64,000 bases of DNA from Tipula vernalis. Its lineage: Eukaryota; Arthropoda; Insecta; Diptera; Tipulidae. The DNA lies in contig OY282559.1 of the NCBI GenBank assembly GCA_958295665.1, positions 258,670,245 to 258,734,244 of the forward strand, in the 5' to 3' direction. The translations under genes and the position numbers were made by a program. The notes under the pieces were generated by a model that saw nothing but the letters and a program-made list of their open reading frames with translations, ran no database searches and had not been told where the DNA came from. Shown piece after piece: positions 45,206 through 56,685 of this stretch. Numbering within the stretch: position 1 is the stretch's first letter; each line of letters starts with the position of its first letter.

Positions 45206-45849
45206 ACGTATTAATGTTTTATAAGTAATATTTTTTACAGCAAGAAACGTAATAAACGAATAAAAAAATATAAAAATTTCTGTTTAATATGAATTTTATG
45301 TATTATTTACACTAACACTTTCATATTTATCTAGGAATTGGAAATACTTCACAATTCTCCACACACGCGTGAAGTTTTTCCTAAAAAAATTCCTAAAATA
45401 TTTGTTTTGCCTTTTAGGAAAAAGTTCACGTGTATTCGAGATTGATTTGGGAGTTGAATTAATCAAGACCAAATTTCTGATCATCTTATGAGGTTTCAGC
45501 CCTTTATATTTTATTATTACGGTTAAGTTAGTAAGAGAGGCTTAAGTTAAAGTGGAAGATATTCATGATCTAACCAAATCAAAAATTTGTAGCAGGGTGT
45601 CAAGAAAACCGAGTGGAATAACAAAAACAAAGATGAGATAAACAAATTTTTCATCCACTGGCGAAATGTTATGGAGAATAAACAAAAACTGACCATATGC
45701 ATACGAAATATCAGTGACTATATCATTATTTAATTAGCCAAAAATAATCTTAAATTTAATTGACTTACTATTTTAATTTGATTTTTCCCATACTATACAA
45801 ATAATAATGAGAACAAATTTCTGGGTACAAATAATTTTGGCAAAAACTA
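45206..45849. other. AT-rich spacer
   Basis: No gene is recognised. Faint non-LTR-like frames appear toward the right, continuous with the fragment at 45850-46146. Confidence 0.35.
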
Positions 45850-46146
45850 AATTAACTGTAATTTCTCCCAGAAGCAAAATTTAAAAAACAAATTTGATTG
45901 AAATGTAAAGCAGAGTCATTAAATTTAGCGCAGATCAGTGATGAAATAATTTCCCTTATTAAAAAAAAAAAATACGTCCGTGATGATAAAACTATCCAAG
46001 AGATTGAAACATCCGTCAACTCTATCACTACTTTATTGATAAATTCATTTAATGTAGCATTCATTAATCTAGCCGAAATCAAATATCTGGTATTTAATCT
46101 CAAAAATAAAAAATGTCCTGGAATAAATGGCATTAGTAATACATAG
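45850..46146 (+). pseudogene. Non-LTR (jockey-like) RT entry fragment
   Basis: The frame 45898-46146 contains a helical linker and LAEIKYLVFNLKNKKCPGIN, GIS, corresponding to the E-I-x-x-x-I-x-x-L-x-x-x-K-x-PG-DG motif that opens the RT in jockey-type elements; the usual PGxDG aspartate is replaced by asparagine. The frame stops shortly after. Only this small piece is recognisable. Confidence 0.55.
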
Positions 46147-46217
46147 ATTCTTGAAAAAGTGCCCCAATACTTTATTCTAAGCCAAATAAAAATTGTTCGC
46201 TACTAAACAATGACACG

Positions 46218-46269
46218 TTGGGCAATATGCCGTTGAACAACATGTGTTGTACAACGGCATATTGCCCAA
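46218..46269. repeat. Near-perfect 52-bp palindrome
   Basis: TTGGGCAATATGCCGTTG (46218-46235) is exactly inverted at 46252-46269. Inside, ACAAC/GTTGT also pair around ATGT, with only one mismatch (A-A) in the whole stem. Confidence 0.95.
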
Positions 46270-48106
46270 ACAACAACTTGGCTTTAGGAGTGTGCAATTT
46301 ACCGGTTACCCCTTCTTTAGAGAAAGGTAATTGCATTTAGTTTATTCAACGGAATTTTGAATTTCCACAAAGCCTAAGTTGTTAAATCGAAGCTATGTTT
46401 ATGCATTAAAAGTGTATTGCATGTAAATACAATATATAAGTACATACCTTATGAATAACTCGTAATCCAAACTGTTGCACTTATATTGTTAGAGATAAAA
46501 GAATTCTTCGAGCTATGTATATACGAGTATGTACATAGAAATAATTTACTTTCTTTATTTACATTTAGTCCAGTCAATGGAATGTTTAAACGAACCGATA
46601 ATTAAAATCGAACAAACAAAAGAAAACTTTACTTATTTTTATTAAAAATTATAATTAAATTAAATTAAATTGTTCTCAAACAAATTGTAAAATAAAAACA
46701 AAGAAACGTTCAAGAATTTCAGATAACCGCACGACAATAACAGTGTTAACTCAATTTTAAATTAAAATTTATTATTTTCATAAAAACAAAATCATTTACT
46801 CCAAATAATATTTAATTACGCACTTAAGAACGCTCAAACTACAACTAACTCCAAACACAAGTATTCTTGTAACGGAATAACGAAAACAACGGAATAATCC
46901 TAACGCAGCGCACACAATTTACGTAATTACTAATTATGTATAATTAAAAATGAACTAAAATATGTATGTACATAAGTATTCATGAGTTATATATATATGT
47001 ATACGTTTAGTTAAAATAATTTGTATTTATGCAGATAACATGCAGTCACAAAATTGATTAAAATAATTTATATTTGTGTAAGTAGCTTGAAAATAACTAT
47101 TTAATCTACAACGGGTTTATTTACCTCGATCGCGCATCCTCTGATAAACAAAAAATTCCTTATAATCTTATATAGTCTAATGTTTATTCAATAACGATCT
47201 TGTTTGAACATTGTTTAAATAAATTTTATTTCGGATTGTTTTTATTTAACTTATTTTCGCGAAAATAAATCTTCGTGTACCAAAATAATCAATTCATTAA
47301 TCGAAATTCAGCAGCATCATTAATCTCTCGAGAGATGGAAAGTAGAATGTATTTGTTAAAACAAATTTTATTTTGTTTTTTTTTTTTTACAGTAGCGTCT
47401 TTGTAAGTACAACTTTCGTGATATCATGAGTTGGCTTACAACACGATTAACCCATTGGCTGGTTTAATATTTTAAAAAGGACTGGATGTTTCTATAGGTA
47501 GTACTTTCGACAATAAAAAATCTACTAAAGCTGAATATATATTACATTATAAACTCTCTGCTAATTAAACCATTTCAAATGGTATAAGCCCCTCCTACTT
47601 ATTCCATACTCGATACTCCAGTTGAAAAGTTCTTACTTTAATAAAAAGCAAGCAATTTTATGAATACTGCATAATAAGTATTTTCGAATCGATCAGCAAA
47701 ATTAGTTGCCTTCACTAGAGTATAGAGCCATAATCATAATGACGTATTTTTTAGAAGCATTTTTAGTGGTATAACTTTTTTTTGACTTACATAGGAATCC
47801 ATAGTAAAAATGATGTTTTTTAGCTTCAAGTTTTTCAATGAAAAAAGCAAATATATTATAAAACGTTTATATAAATGTTTTCTACGTACCTTGAACAACA
47901 ACATTCAAGAAAACTATATTGTTATTGAATAAATATTAATTGCAGAAATATTAAAATTAAACTATGCCCAAAATATATTTTTCGAATTTCCGTTTTGAAA
48001 AATAAATCAGTTGGCTCTGATGAATTAAAATAATACTTGCTAAATTCATCTTTAGTTTTACTAGTGTACGTAAGATGTCTAAAATATTTACAGAAAAATA
48101 CGAAAA
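46270..48106. other. AT-rich intergenic stretch
   Basis: No coding frame or transposon boundary is visible over 1.8 kb. Confidence 0.4.
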
Positions 48107-48110
48107 ATAT

Positions 48111-49130
48111 TGTGACGGTGACACCTAGTGTGTAATAGAATAAGTAAAACTAATAGCTCAATGTTTTACTGTACTAAATGGAATTTTCCATGATAAAAAT
48201 TGTTACGTAATATTTCTACGCTATTCCAACTGGAAAAGTCGTGAACTTTCGAGAAGCTTGGTTTGTGTATATAAAAAATGGAGGTGTGGCCAACACACGA
48301 CTTTCTTTTACGAACAGAGAATTTTGAGAAATTTTATTTTTTTTTATAACTTTTTTTAAAATTTTTTTAAATTTTTAAATTTTTTTTTTTAATTTTTTTT
48401 TTTTTTATTTTTATTTGTTTTTAATTTTTGGAAACATTTTGTATTAAGTAGTTTTTTGTAAACCTTATACTTTTTAAGATATTTGCAAAATAAATTTTCT
48501 GGACCAAGGGAGTGGCCACTTCCGGTTAGCCGATTTAGAGTAAAATTCACTGGGACCTCCCAATTTATCAGAAAAGCTTAAATCTGAAGTTTCAGTTCGA
48601 TTGGTTAAACCATCTGGGCTGTAGAGAGGACACAGACAGACTGACAGACTGACAGACGGACAGACTGACAGACAGACACCATTTCGAAACCCACTTTTTC
48701 GGACTCAGGGGGCCTCAAAACAAATAAATCTCTAAAAATCTCAAGGTCTAAAATTTTCATGATTACTATACTTTATTTTACTAGAGTAAAAGAAAGTAAA
48801 AGGCGAACAAGATCGGATTGGATTATTAGTATTTGGAACGCGATAGAGTAAACTTGTAAGATTATGAGTAATATTTGGTAAGCGATAGTATAAAGATTAA
48901 AAGGAATTAAAAAGTGATTTAAAAAGTGTTCTAGTGCGATAAATAAAGTAAAAGTGATCAGTAAAATTTGAGAATAATTTATATAAAGTGATTTTTGTGA
49001 ATTTTTATTGATAAACTGTGTTGTAATAAATTTTGTGAAATAAATAAATTCGTTGGGATAAATTAAATTGATTTTGTATTATTCACAATCCAGTGATACG
49101 AACCTTGAGTGACAAGGCAAAAACGTAACA
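48111..49130 (+). repeat. Solo LTR of the TGTGACGG family, with an insertion
   Basis: It starts TGTGACGGTGACACCTAG and ends GGCAAAAACGTAACA. ATAT flanks it at 48107-48110 and 49131-49134, the 4-bp duplication usual for gypsy elements. No internal sequence is present on either side, so recombination between the two LTRs left this copy. The LTR proper is about 500 bp, since 48279-48800 is foreign. Confidence 0.85.
48279..48800. mobile_element. Small non-coding insertion in the solo LTR (possible MITE)
   Basis: Comparison with the LTR at 14932 shows that LTR sequence stops after TATATAAAAA and resumes at GGCGAACAAGATCGG, so about 520 bp were inserted. ACTTTCTTTTAC (48300-48311) is inverted at 48786-48797, and TAAAA occurs at both edges. 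Contents: a poly-T/A-rich left part and a GACAGACAGACTGACAG microsatellite (48628-48680). No protein is encoded. Confidence 0.65.
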
Positions 49131-49148
49131 ATATATATACAGTGCGAC

Positions 49149-50392
49149 CACTATATATAGGTTTTGCACTTCAAATTGAGCCTTTTACAAAACACAATCA
49201 TCCTTTTCAAAATAAAGTTCACCTTTATCCAAAAAATATTCATCCATTTTCAAATCAAGTTCGCCTTTATCCAAATCAAATTCACCTTTATCCAAAATAT
49301 ATTCATCCTTTTCCTAATCAAATTCAACCATAGAATGGATCCCAAATTGATCTAAATTCAACTTAAAATTCATTCCCAAATTTACCATATAATATCTTGT
49401 TAACTAACAATTCACCTTTAAATTTTCCTTAAAACTACGGTGCGTTGTAACTTGATCGTACAACAAAGCCTTAAAGTTCATCCTAAAATTCAAAGCAAAA
49501 TCAATTCAAATGCTCTATCAAATTCATCATAAATTTACTTTAAAATTCTTCCTAATATTACGACCAATTAATTCTGAAATTCACTCAAGTCAACCTACAA
49601 GTCACTATAACTTTAATTCAACTTACCCAAGAAATCACTCTAAAATTCACTGGAAAACCCTCTCTAAAACTAACGCTGAACTTCACTCTAAAATTCACCC
49701 TAAGTATCAGGAATTTAGAAAGCGAAAAGTCTTAGATGCTTAAATAAGGATTTTATGATATTTAAGATTTCTGGAGTTTGGAATATTTATTATGGCGAAT
49801 TTGCGAAGGCAAATATGGAAAATGGGAGTTTAAAGATCTAAATCTTTAAAGTTAGTATAAACTTAGAAATTCGTCAAATTTAAGAATGCTGATATTTAGA
49901 GAATTTTTACAACATTTTTGAAATGTAGAATTTTTATTAGGAATTAGACATTTAGAGTGCCAGGCAAGTTTAGGTTCTCTCCCGCTTACCAGTACAAACA
50001 ATTTAGTTTTTACTGGTTCATCATCGAATTTCGAAATAATCTCAAAAATATTCGTCACAAAGAATCTCAAAAAGTCTAAATAAGAATTATCAGAGAGTTA
50101 AAGGACTTTAATCCGATGTTTTTAATTTTAATGTGATATTTTCAAAAATGATGAATTTGATTTGGAAAAGATTTAATTTGATTTGGAAAATAATGAATTT
50201 GTTTTGGATAAAGCTGAATTTCAATTGGATAAAGGCGAATTTGCTTTGGAAAAGCATAAATTATTTTTGAATAAAGATGAATTTAATTTGGAAAAGGATG
50301 AATATGTTTTGAATAAAGATGAATTTGAATTGTAAATTGGTGAACCTGATTTGTAAACGGTTGAATTTGGAGTGCAAAACCTATAGTATTCG
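49149..50392. mobile_element. Foldback-like element with sub-repeat arms
   Basis: The left arm (49149-49340) starts TATATAGGTTTTGCACTTCA and is built of about 17-19-bp units of type TTCACCTTTATCCAAA alternating with ATTCATCCTTTTCCAAA. The right arm (about 50140-50392) is the inverted equivalent, ending AGTGCAAAACCTATA. The middle contains looser TTCACTCTAAAATTCAC-type units. Long inverted arms made of tandem sub-repeats are the definition of foldback elements. No transposase is encoded. Confidence 0.65.
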
Positions 50393-50908
50393 GTTACAAA
50401 AGTTTGAGTAGCCGGGGAAAACAAACGAAGCTAAATAATCTTGAAATTTTTAAATCGTGAAGTACCGTTAGGTGTTTGTTGGAATCTGAAAACAGAAGAA
50501 AACACAAAGAATCACGAAAATAATTTTATTTCGGAATTGGAATTTTATGAAGAAAACCGTTGAAGGTTCTGAGCTTATTGAGTCGCGGAAAGCTCAGTAA
50601 AATACATGGTCCTTCGAGCCGGATTTAAATATTGAATCAAAATTGTTGCTGGAATTGAATTATTCATATTGCAAACTTAAATAATTTGCGGAACACTTAT
50701 CACCGGTAAGGTATCATATTGTTAAGTTGCGGAAATACTGCGGACATTTTGTATCCTGTTGTATTAAACGGTGTTGTTTGCGGTAATTTTTGTAAAGACG
50801 TAGACATTTTGTTGGCTGCTAATTACCACATGGTTATTTTGCTACAGTAGATAATTTCACAGAATAATTAATCATTTAATTAATCAAAGTTAAAATTAAA
50901 GTTAACAC
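50393..50908. other. Spacer left of the Harbinger element
   Basis: No gene is recognised. Because a BEL gag begins soon after the Harbinger element, this stretch could be the left part of that BEL element's LTR; this cannot be tested without a second copy. Confidence 0.3.
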
Positions 50909-50911
50909 TAA

Positions 50912-53248
50912 GGCTCGTATTTTTAAACAAAGATAAATCGACAGATTAATCCACAGTTTTCGAAAATCCGCTGATATAACCGAGGTTACTTTCGGTAATT
51001 TTAAACGCGGATAGATCCGTGGATTTTATGTGTCTTAATTTTGAACGAAGCTAAAACCGACGATTTTCGAAATCAATTTTCGAATTAATAACTGCTTGTT
51101 GGGACATTTGATTTGTCATTGTTTTTGTTTGTTTTCCTCCCTATATTTTTATGTTTTATACCGTTGACAGACAAAAACATTATGGCAATAATCTCAGATC
51201 GCGGTTTCAAATTCATTTTAAAAACTTGCTCAAAAAAGAAAATTGTTTCATATTCATCGAGTTTCAAACTATAGATTACGATAATCATGTTATGAAACAC
51301 AGTAATCCTAAAGTATTTAAATCGTGTTGTAGACACATTCACTAAAGATAATAACTACCTAATCTCGTATTCGCGATTAGCTAGTTTGAGTCTGTTTTGG
51401 GTATTAGCAGTGCTGCCGAAGTGAGTACGGTCGGAGTATTTACACTACTTTCGCCTAATCCGGCGAAAAACCTTAAAATGGATTTCTTGCAGTAATGTGT
51501 CTGACTGACTGATCGACTGACTGATTTTAGCAGATAATGTCCAATTCAAAGACAAAGGTTTTTCTTAAGAATCGAGATATTTGTTGGTAAAACTTACATC
51601 TTATGTACATCAACAGAACATCAGGGCACTCTGCAGGAGGCACCAAATAAACTCAAACATGGCAGAAAAGTCATGATTTTAACTAAAACCGTTTATCTGG
51701 TTTGGCTAAAAATTTAGATAAGAACTTCCTGAACATAAAAATTATGCTACAAGACAAATTATGTAATCACTTAGTCTTGCCGGACAAAAACGATGTATGG
51801 AAGTCTATATTTACAATATTCTCAAATCCTTCCTTAGTAGATTAGGACTTCTTGAATATAAAAATAATACTTTAAGAAAATTTCTGCAGTCACTTAACCT
51901 TTCCAAATTAGAAATTTGAACGGAAGTGTGGATTTATGCAGTGTAGTATGGCGAATTTTACTCATTCAATATGCCTGAAAATGAAAATTCTCAAATCGTT
52001 TCATTGGGTCAAAGTTTAGGTTAAAACCTCGAGAATATAAAAATGTTGCTGTATATTACAGCCAAAGAAATAATTTCAGAATATTGAAATCAGGCGTATT
52101 ACTTGATTTAAATTTGGCCTAACCACACCACACTGCATTTGAATAAACTTCAGGAGATCTGAAAGTAAAGTAAGAATAACCTAAGCTTTAGTTCTAATTT
52201 GTGACATTTTTTAGTGTATCTGGGCCCTAGTTCGGATTTAGGTAGGAACATACTGTGGATTTGTCTAGCATTGGCATTTCTTTAAATCGCACTAAAATAC
52301 AAATATTCCAATTATCAAAAATTATCTTTATGAAAAGACGATAGCCCGCATATTTAACATGTCTGAATTGACTTATCTGCCAAGATGACTGCCAACAAAC
52401 AGCAAAAAATTAAACTAAAGTGAAAAAATTATAAAAGAAAATCGAAAGCAAAAAGCCAGCTATCTCCCAAATTATAAGAGTTTCTTTAATTTATGTTATA
52501 AGAACCATTTTGATTTTGGTTTAGAGCTCTCTATTTTACAAATTTAATACTAAAGCTTTAGCTTGGGAAGCCATAGTTACGCTATAGTTGTAGAGATTTT
52601 TTTTAATATAAAAACAGCACTGAGTATTAGTCTTCAGTCAATATCGTGATTAGTGGTACCTATTCATGTACAATAAATAAATAAAATGGAAAGCGAGTTG
52701 TGGACGTAATATACGCTACGTAATATAAGCGATAATATGCGTACAAAGGTTCCAGATCTCCTCGGAGGGTGTTGGTCAAATAATGAAACCCTTCTTTAGA
52801 ATACCAGAATCGGCGCCGAGACTCTTCCTTATTGTGAAACTCCACGTCTATTCTATCGTAAAATACTTTAGGACGTTTAGATCGCATCGACAATATTATA
52901 CTGTAATCTGATTCACCGCAGACTCTGATGACGAAGATGGAGATTCATTAAATATATTTTCCGTTTTTAAATTAAATTTTCAAAAATTAATTTAAATTTA
53001 AATTTTTGATTCATTATCTACAAATATTTAGTTTTGTATATGTAATTTGACAGATTATAAATGACGTTTTATATTTCCGAATTTTCGAAAATAGCCGTAT
53101 CCACTGTTTTAGCCATCGATATCGAGGTATAAATCCGAGGATACAATTTTAATCCAGGTTTGATTCAGTGGATTTATCTTCATTTAGAAATGCGAAAGGG
53201 TGGATAAATTCGCCGATTTAACACTATCCTCGTTTAAAATTACGGGCC
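50912..53248 (-). mobile_element. PIF/Harbinger-type transposon with TAA target duplication
   Basis: Terminal repeats GGCTCGTATTTTTAAACAAA (left) and, read on the minus strand from 53248, GGCCCGTAATTTTAAACGAG match over about 28 bp. Both ends are flanked by TAA (50909-50911, 53249-53251), the 3-bp duplication typical of PIF/Harbinger. The 2.34-kb body has only one short transposase-like frame, so the element is internally deleted or decayed. Much of 51080-52650 shows nothing recognisable. Confidence 0.85.
52660..52893 (-). pseudogene. Harbinger transposase N-terminal fragment
   Basis: The minus-strand frame reads RPKVFYDRIDVEFHNKEESR then RRFWYSKEGFHYLTNTLRGD and LEPLYAY, the start of HARBI1-like transposases (RxRxFRxR...FRxRFRLSK..F..L...I...L). 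The DDE nuclease domain should follow but is absent: the frame passes into unrelated residues after about 50 codons. It lies within an element with matching terminal repeats. Confidence 0.75.
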
Positions 53249-53433
53249 TAAATGAAACTACACATTTGAAAATATTTAGTGAACTTTGTTTGATTGAAAC
53301 ATTTGGTGATGAGTGAATTTTAGCCGTTTATATATCGGAAGCATATCTCAAATTGAACTCATTTGCATTCACCTTAAGGGAATCATTATAGTGGCTACAT
53401 AAATAAGTGATTTGTGAAATTATTATATTAAAC

Positions 53434-53995
53434 ATGAGCGAAACCAAATTCAAAGCATTAAAAAGCACACGAGGGTCGATCAAAGGGTAAATAGCGAAAC
53501 ACAAGACATTGATGGCTTCCAGTTAAAACTATCACGGGCAAAGGTATTATTAAAGCAATTTGAGGACGTTGAACATTCACTTTTTGAGATTGACCCGGAT
53601 CATGAAAGTGTTATGATCGATTTTAACGAACAGTTTTATGTCGTGGAATCAAAGCTGAATCGATATATACGAGAATACAACGCAGAGAATCCAACCGAAT
53701 CACAAAACATTTGCAACACTACACACTACAGTCAATGGATCGATGTCTCAACCCGTTGCCGTGAGGTTACCAAAAATTAACATTGAACCCTTTTGTGGCC
53801 AGTACACAGAATGGCAGGCTTTTTACGATTTATATATAAAAACCATACATGATAATTTCAATTTGTCACCGGCGCAGAAGTTTCAGTACCTCAAAAGATT
53901 TTTACAAGGTGATGCGTATAATCTGCTAAAGCACATGTCAATCACTGAAACCAACTATTTTGAAGCCTTCCGAAAGTTGTGTGCTAGGTCAAGGC
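53434..53995 (+). pseudogene. BEL/Pao gag fragment
   Basis: It starts near ATG 53434 (MSETKFKALKSTRGSIKG, then a stop at 53488) with helical sequence, and from 53743 reads VRLPKINIEPFCGQYTEWQA and FYDLYIKTIHDNFNLSPAQK, QYLKRFLQGDAYNLLKHMSI, the DUF1759 core of BEL Gag. It ends abruptly at about 53995, joined to a gypsy integrase on the opposite strand. It differs from the BEL copy at 7740-8907. Confidence 0.85.
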
Positions 53996-54310
53996 ATCAA
54001 GGTCAATTTCCTGTCATATGGTTTCCTGTCATATTTGTTTCCTGTCATATTTGTGCAGGAATTTGAATAACTTTTAACTTTTTTTGTGTTATTGGGGAAG
54101 AAGTATGAACGTTTAGTCTGACCCTCTACTTCATTAATTCCCCTATGGGCTCTTTCGTGTTCTCTAATAACTATTACATCTTGTCGCGCTTCGTTGGTGA
54201 CGTCTTCTACTATTTTGGTTACGAGGACAAAATGGCCTTTCTGAGAGAAATTCTCTCTGAACGATTCCTGAATCTTCTGAAAAAGGTTTTCTGGTGCCAA
54301 GATTGCGGTT
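53996..54310 (-). pseudogene. Gypsy integrase zinc-finger stub
   Basis: The minus frame contains IREHERAHRGINEVEGQTKR, SYFFPNNTKKVKSYSNSCTN, the H-x3-H...C-x2-C zinc finger of 17.6-like integrases (the second Cys position appears changed). The last residues repeat KYDRKPYDRK because of three 16-17-bp copies of TTTCCTGTCATAT on the plus strand at 54006-54060. The catalytic core is missing. Confidence 0.8.
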
Positions 54311-56685
54311 TGTTAACCATTGTGAAAATGTAATTAGTAATTTCGTCTTTTTCAAAAGATTCTTTTACGATGGTGGTTCGATTGAAATTGGGGAATACTT
54401 GTTCGGTTATGATAGTATCAAGTTTAGATACTTTGAAAATCAATTGATTTTTATAGTAGTTTATTGGGCGGTCTGCAAAGTTTAAATAATAATCGTTGGA
54501 AGTATCGGTGGAGTGGATTGTTTCTGATTCGCTTGGAGCTTGTCTTAAATTTGAATCATTTTCTGATTCATTTGCTTCATGTGAATTTAATTCTTTAATT
54601 TCATTATTTGGCATTCTGCTGAGAGCATCTGCCACCACATTCGTTTTACCCTGTTTATAAACAACGTCGTAATCGAATTCTCGAGTTCTAGACGCCAACG
54701 TAGGATTTTAGAATTCTTTTCCGATGTTTTGATAAAAGTAAGGGGTTTATGGTCTGTTATAAGTGTGAATTTCCTACCGTAGAGGTACGGCTGATATTTT
54801 TTAACAGCCCAAATTATGGCTAACGCTTCTCTTTCGCTTGTCGCATACTTGGTTTCAGTCATGTTTAGTGTTCTGGGCGCGAAAGCGATTGGTCTTTCAA
54901 CCTTATCGTGCATTTGGGAAAGGACAGCACCTAGTGCAAATTCGGATGCATCTGTGGTTAAGATAAAGGGTTTTGAAAAGTCAGGATAGGCAAGAATTTG
55001 ATCCGTGGAGATAATCTTTTTTATGGTTTCAAATGATTTAACATAGTCTGGATACTTGACATTAATAGCTGTGCCTTTCTTTAGGAATTTTGTCATAAGT
55101 TTGGTTATTTGAGAATAGTTCTGAATGAAGCAACGATAATAGACTGATAACCCAAGAAATAGCTTAATTTGTTTCTGGGTGGATGTTAATGGCCATTCAA
55201 GTATTTTTTCGATCTTATCCGGGTTTGGTCTTACTCCTTCCTGAGTAATAATATGACCAAGAAATTCTGTTTCCTTCTTTAGGAATTCACATTTATCTAG
55301 CTGGATTTTTAAGTTGAAGTGTGATAACCGTTTAAGTACATCACAAAGATTTTTTATATGGTTCTCTAGATTATAACCTACGATAATAATGTCATCGAGG
55401 TTACATAACAAATTGTCCCGATTAAGCCGTGCAGGACATTGTTCATAGCTGGCTGAAATGTAGCTGGACCATTTTTAAGCCCAAATGGCATGCGAGTAAA
55501 TTCGAAATGACCTTTTTCAGTCGAAAATGCAGTTTTCTGTTGGGAATTTTGATCCATTGGGCTCTGGTGAAATCCTGACTTCAAGTCTAATGTGGTAAAA
55601 TACGTAGACTTGCCTAAACTATCCAGAATTTCTTCAATTTGAGGTATTGGACATTTATCATTTACGGTTTTATCATTCAACTTTCGATAATCTATCACCA
55701 CTCTGATCTTGCGAAGACCTGAAGCGTCAGGTTTTTTTGGTACTACCCAAATTGGTGATGAATAGGGACTGCTGGAATTTTTAATGATTCCACTGTTCAA
55801 CATCTCTTGTATGTGTTCCTCCACGTCACGTTTAAAATGATAGGGATACCTGTACATTTTGGTGTAAACGGGAGTTTCGTCGTTTGTAATAATTTTATGT
55901 TTAATCACCGTTGTTGCAGAGAGTTTTTCATTCTGCTTCAACAATACGGTTTGATGATTATAAATTGTACTTATGAGAATTGGTTTTTCATTCTCACATA
56001 AGTGGTTTGTCCTGATTAGGCTTTCAATTGTTTGTTTATCTATGGGCATATTCCCATAAGCTTTAATAGGTTTAATGGCTTCAAAATTATTTATATTGAA
56101 GTCTAGTTTTGGTAAGTTTTTTGGCGGATCTGGATCATTTGTTAAGACTTTTATAGTAGATTGATAGTTTTTGGATTTGTATAATCCTGGTTGTATAACA
56201 ATATTGTCATTTAATTTTTTATATTCTGTTGTTACCCAGTCACCATTATTTACAGTATTAAAGGTCACTATGTTGTTGTAAAAATGTTCATTAGGGTAAT
56301 ATCTATAATATTTAAGAAGGTTATTGTTCAAAGAAATTGTGCCAGATTTGAATTCAATTTTGGCATTCATGTGAGCCAATGATTGTGATCCTAGTATCCC
56401 GTCAAAATATTCATGAAATTTTAATTCATAGTATGGTATTGAGGGTAAATTATGACCAAAAAAATTTATTTTTCCTACTTTAGTTACTTTTTGGGTTCCT
56501 AACAGGTTTTTTACGGATGAATCTTTTGAAAATAAAAGGTGTTTAGGGATTATATTTGATTTGATAATGTTTTTGTTTGCGCCTGTGTCAATGAGAATTT
56601 TAATGATTTGGTTTGTCATTTTGTTATGACATTTCAGGTAAGGAAGGAAGTTTAATCCTCTGAATCTGAATTTTGATCTTCCCAA
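54219..56685 (-). pseudogene. 17.6/297-like protease, RT and RNase H
   Basis: Protease active site LIDTGANKNIIKSN lies near the start of the 56685-55378 frame. RT follows: KMYRYPYHFKRDVEEHIQEM, SSSPYSSPIWVVPKKPDASG, TTLDLKSGFHQSPM and FEFTRMPFGLKNGPATFQPA. A frameshift near 55400 separates the catalytic LDDIIIVG, EFLGHIITQEGVRPNPDKIE, RNase H with TTDASEFALGAVLSQMHDKV and YGRKFTLITDHKPLTF. A second shift near 54690 leads to KQGKTNVVADALSRMP. Only about three lesions break nearly 2.5 kb, so this copy is fairly young. Confidence 0.92.

Noticed and set aside
45296..45484. 62-codon minus-strand frame with a basic Arg/Phe-rich composition
   Set aside because: No recognisable motif, no neighbouring promoter or element ends; probably chance.
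49109..49355. Two overlapping open frames of 63-74 codons
   Set aside because: They are translations of the TTCACCTTTATCCAAA sub-repeats of the foldback-like arm, which stay open by periodicity.
50221..50424. Minus-strand open frame with repeated Asn/Ser/Phe units
   Set aside because: It is the same sub-repeat family in the opposite arm, not a gene.
51085..51345. Frames on both strands inside the Harbinger element
   Set aside because: They are low-complexity and overlap on opposite strands; no similarity to the Myb-like second Harbinger protein could be seen.
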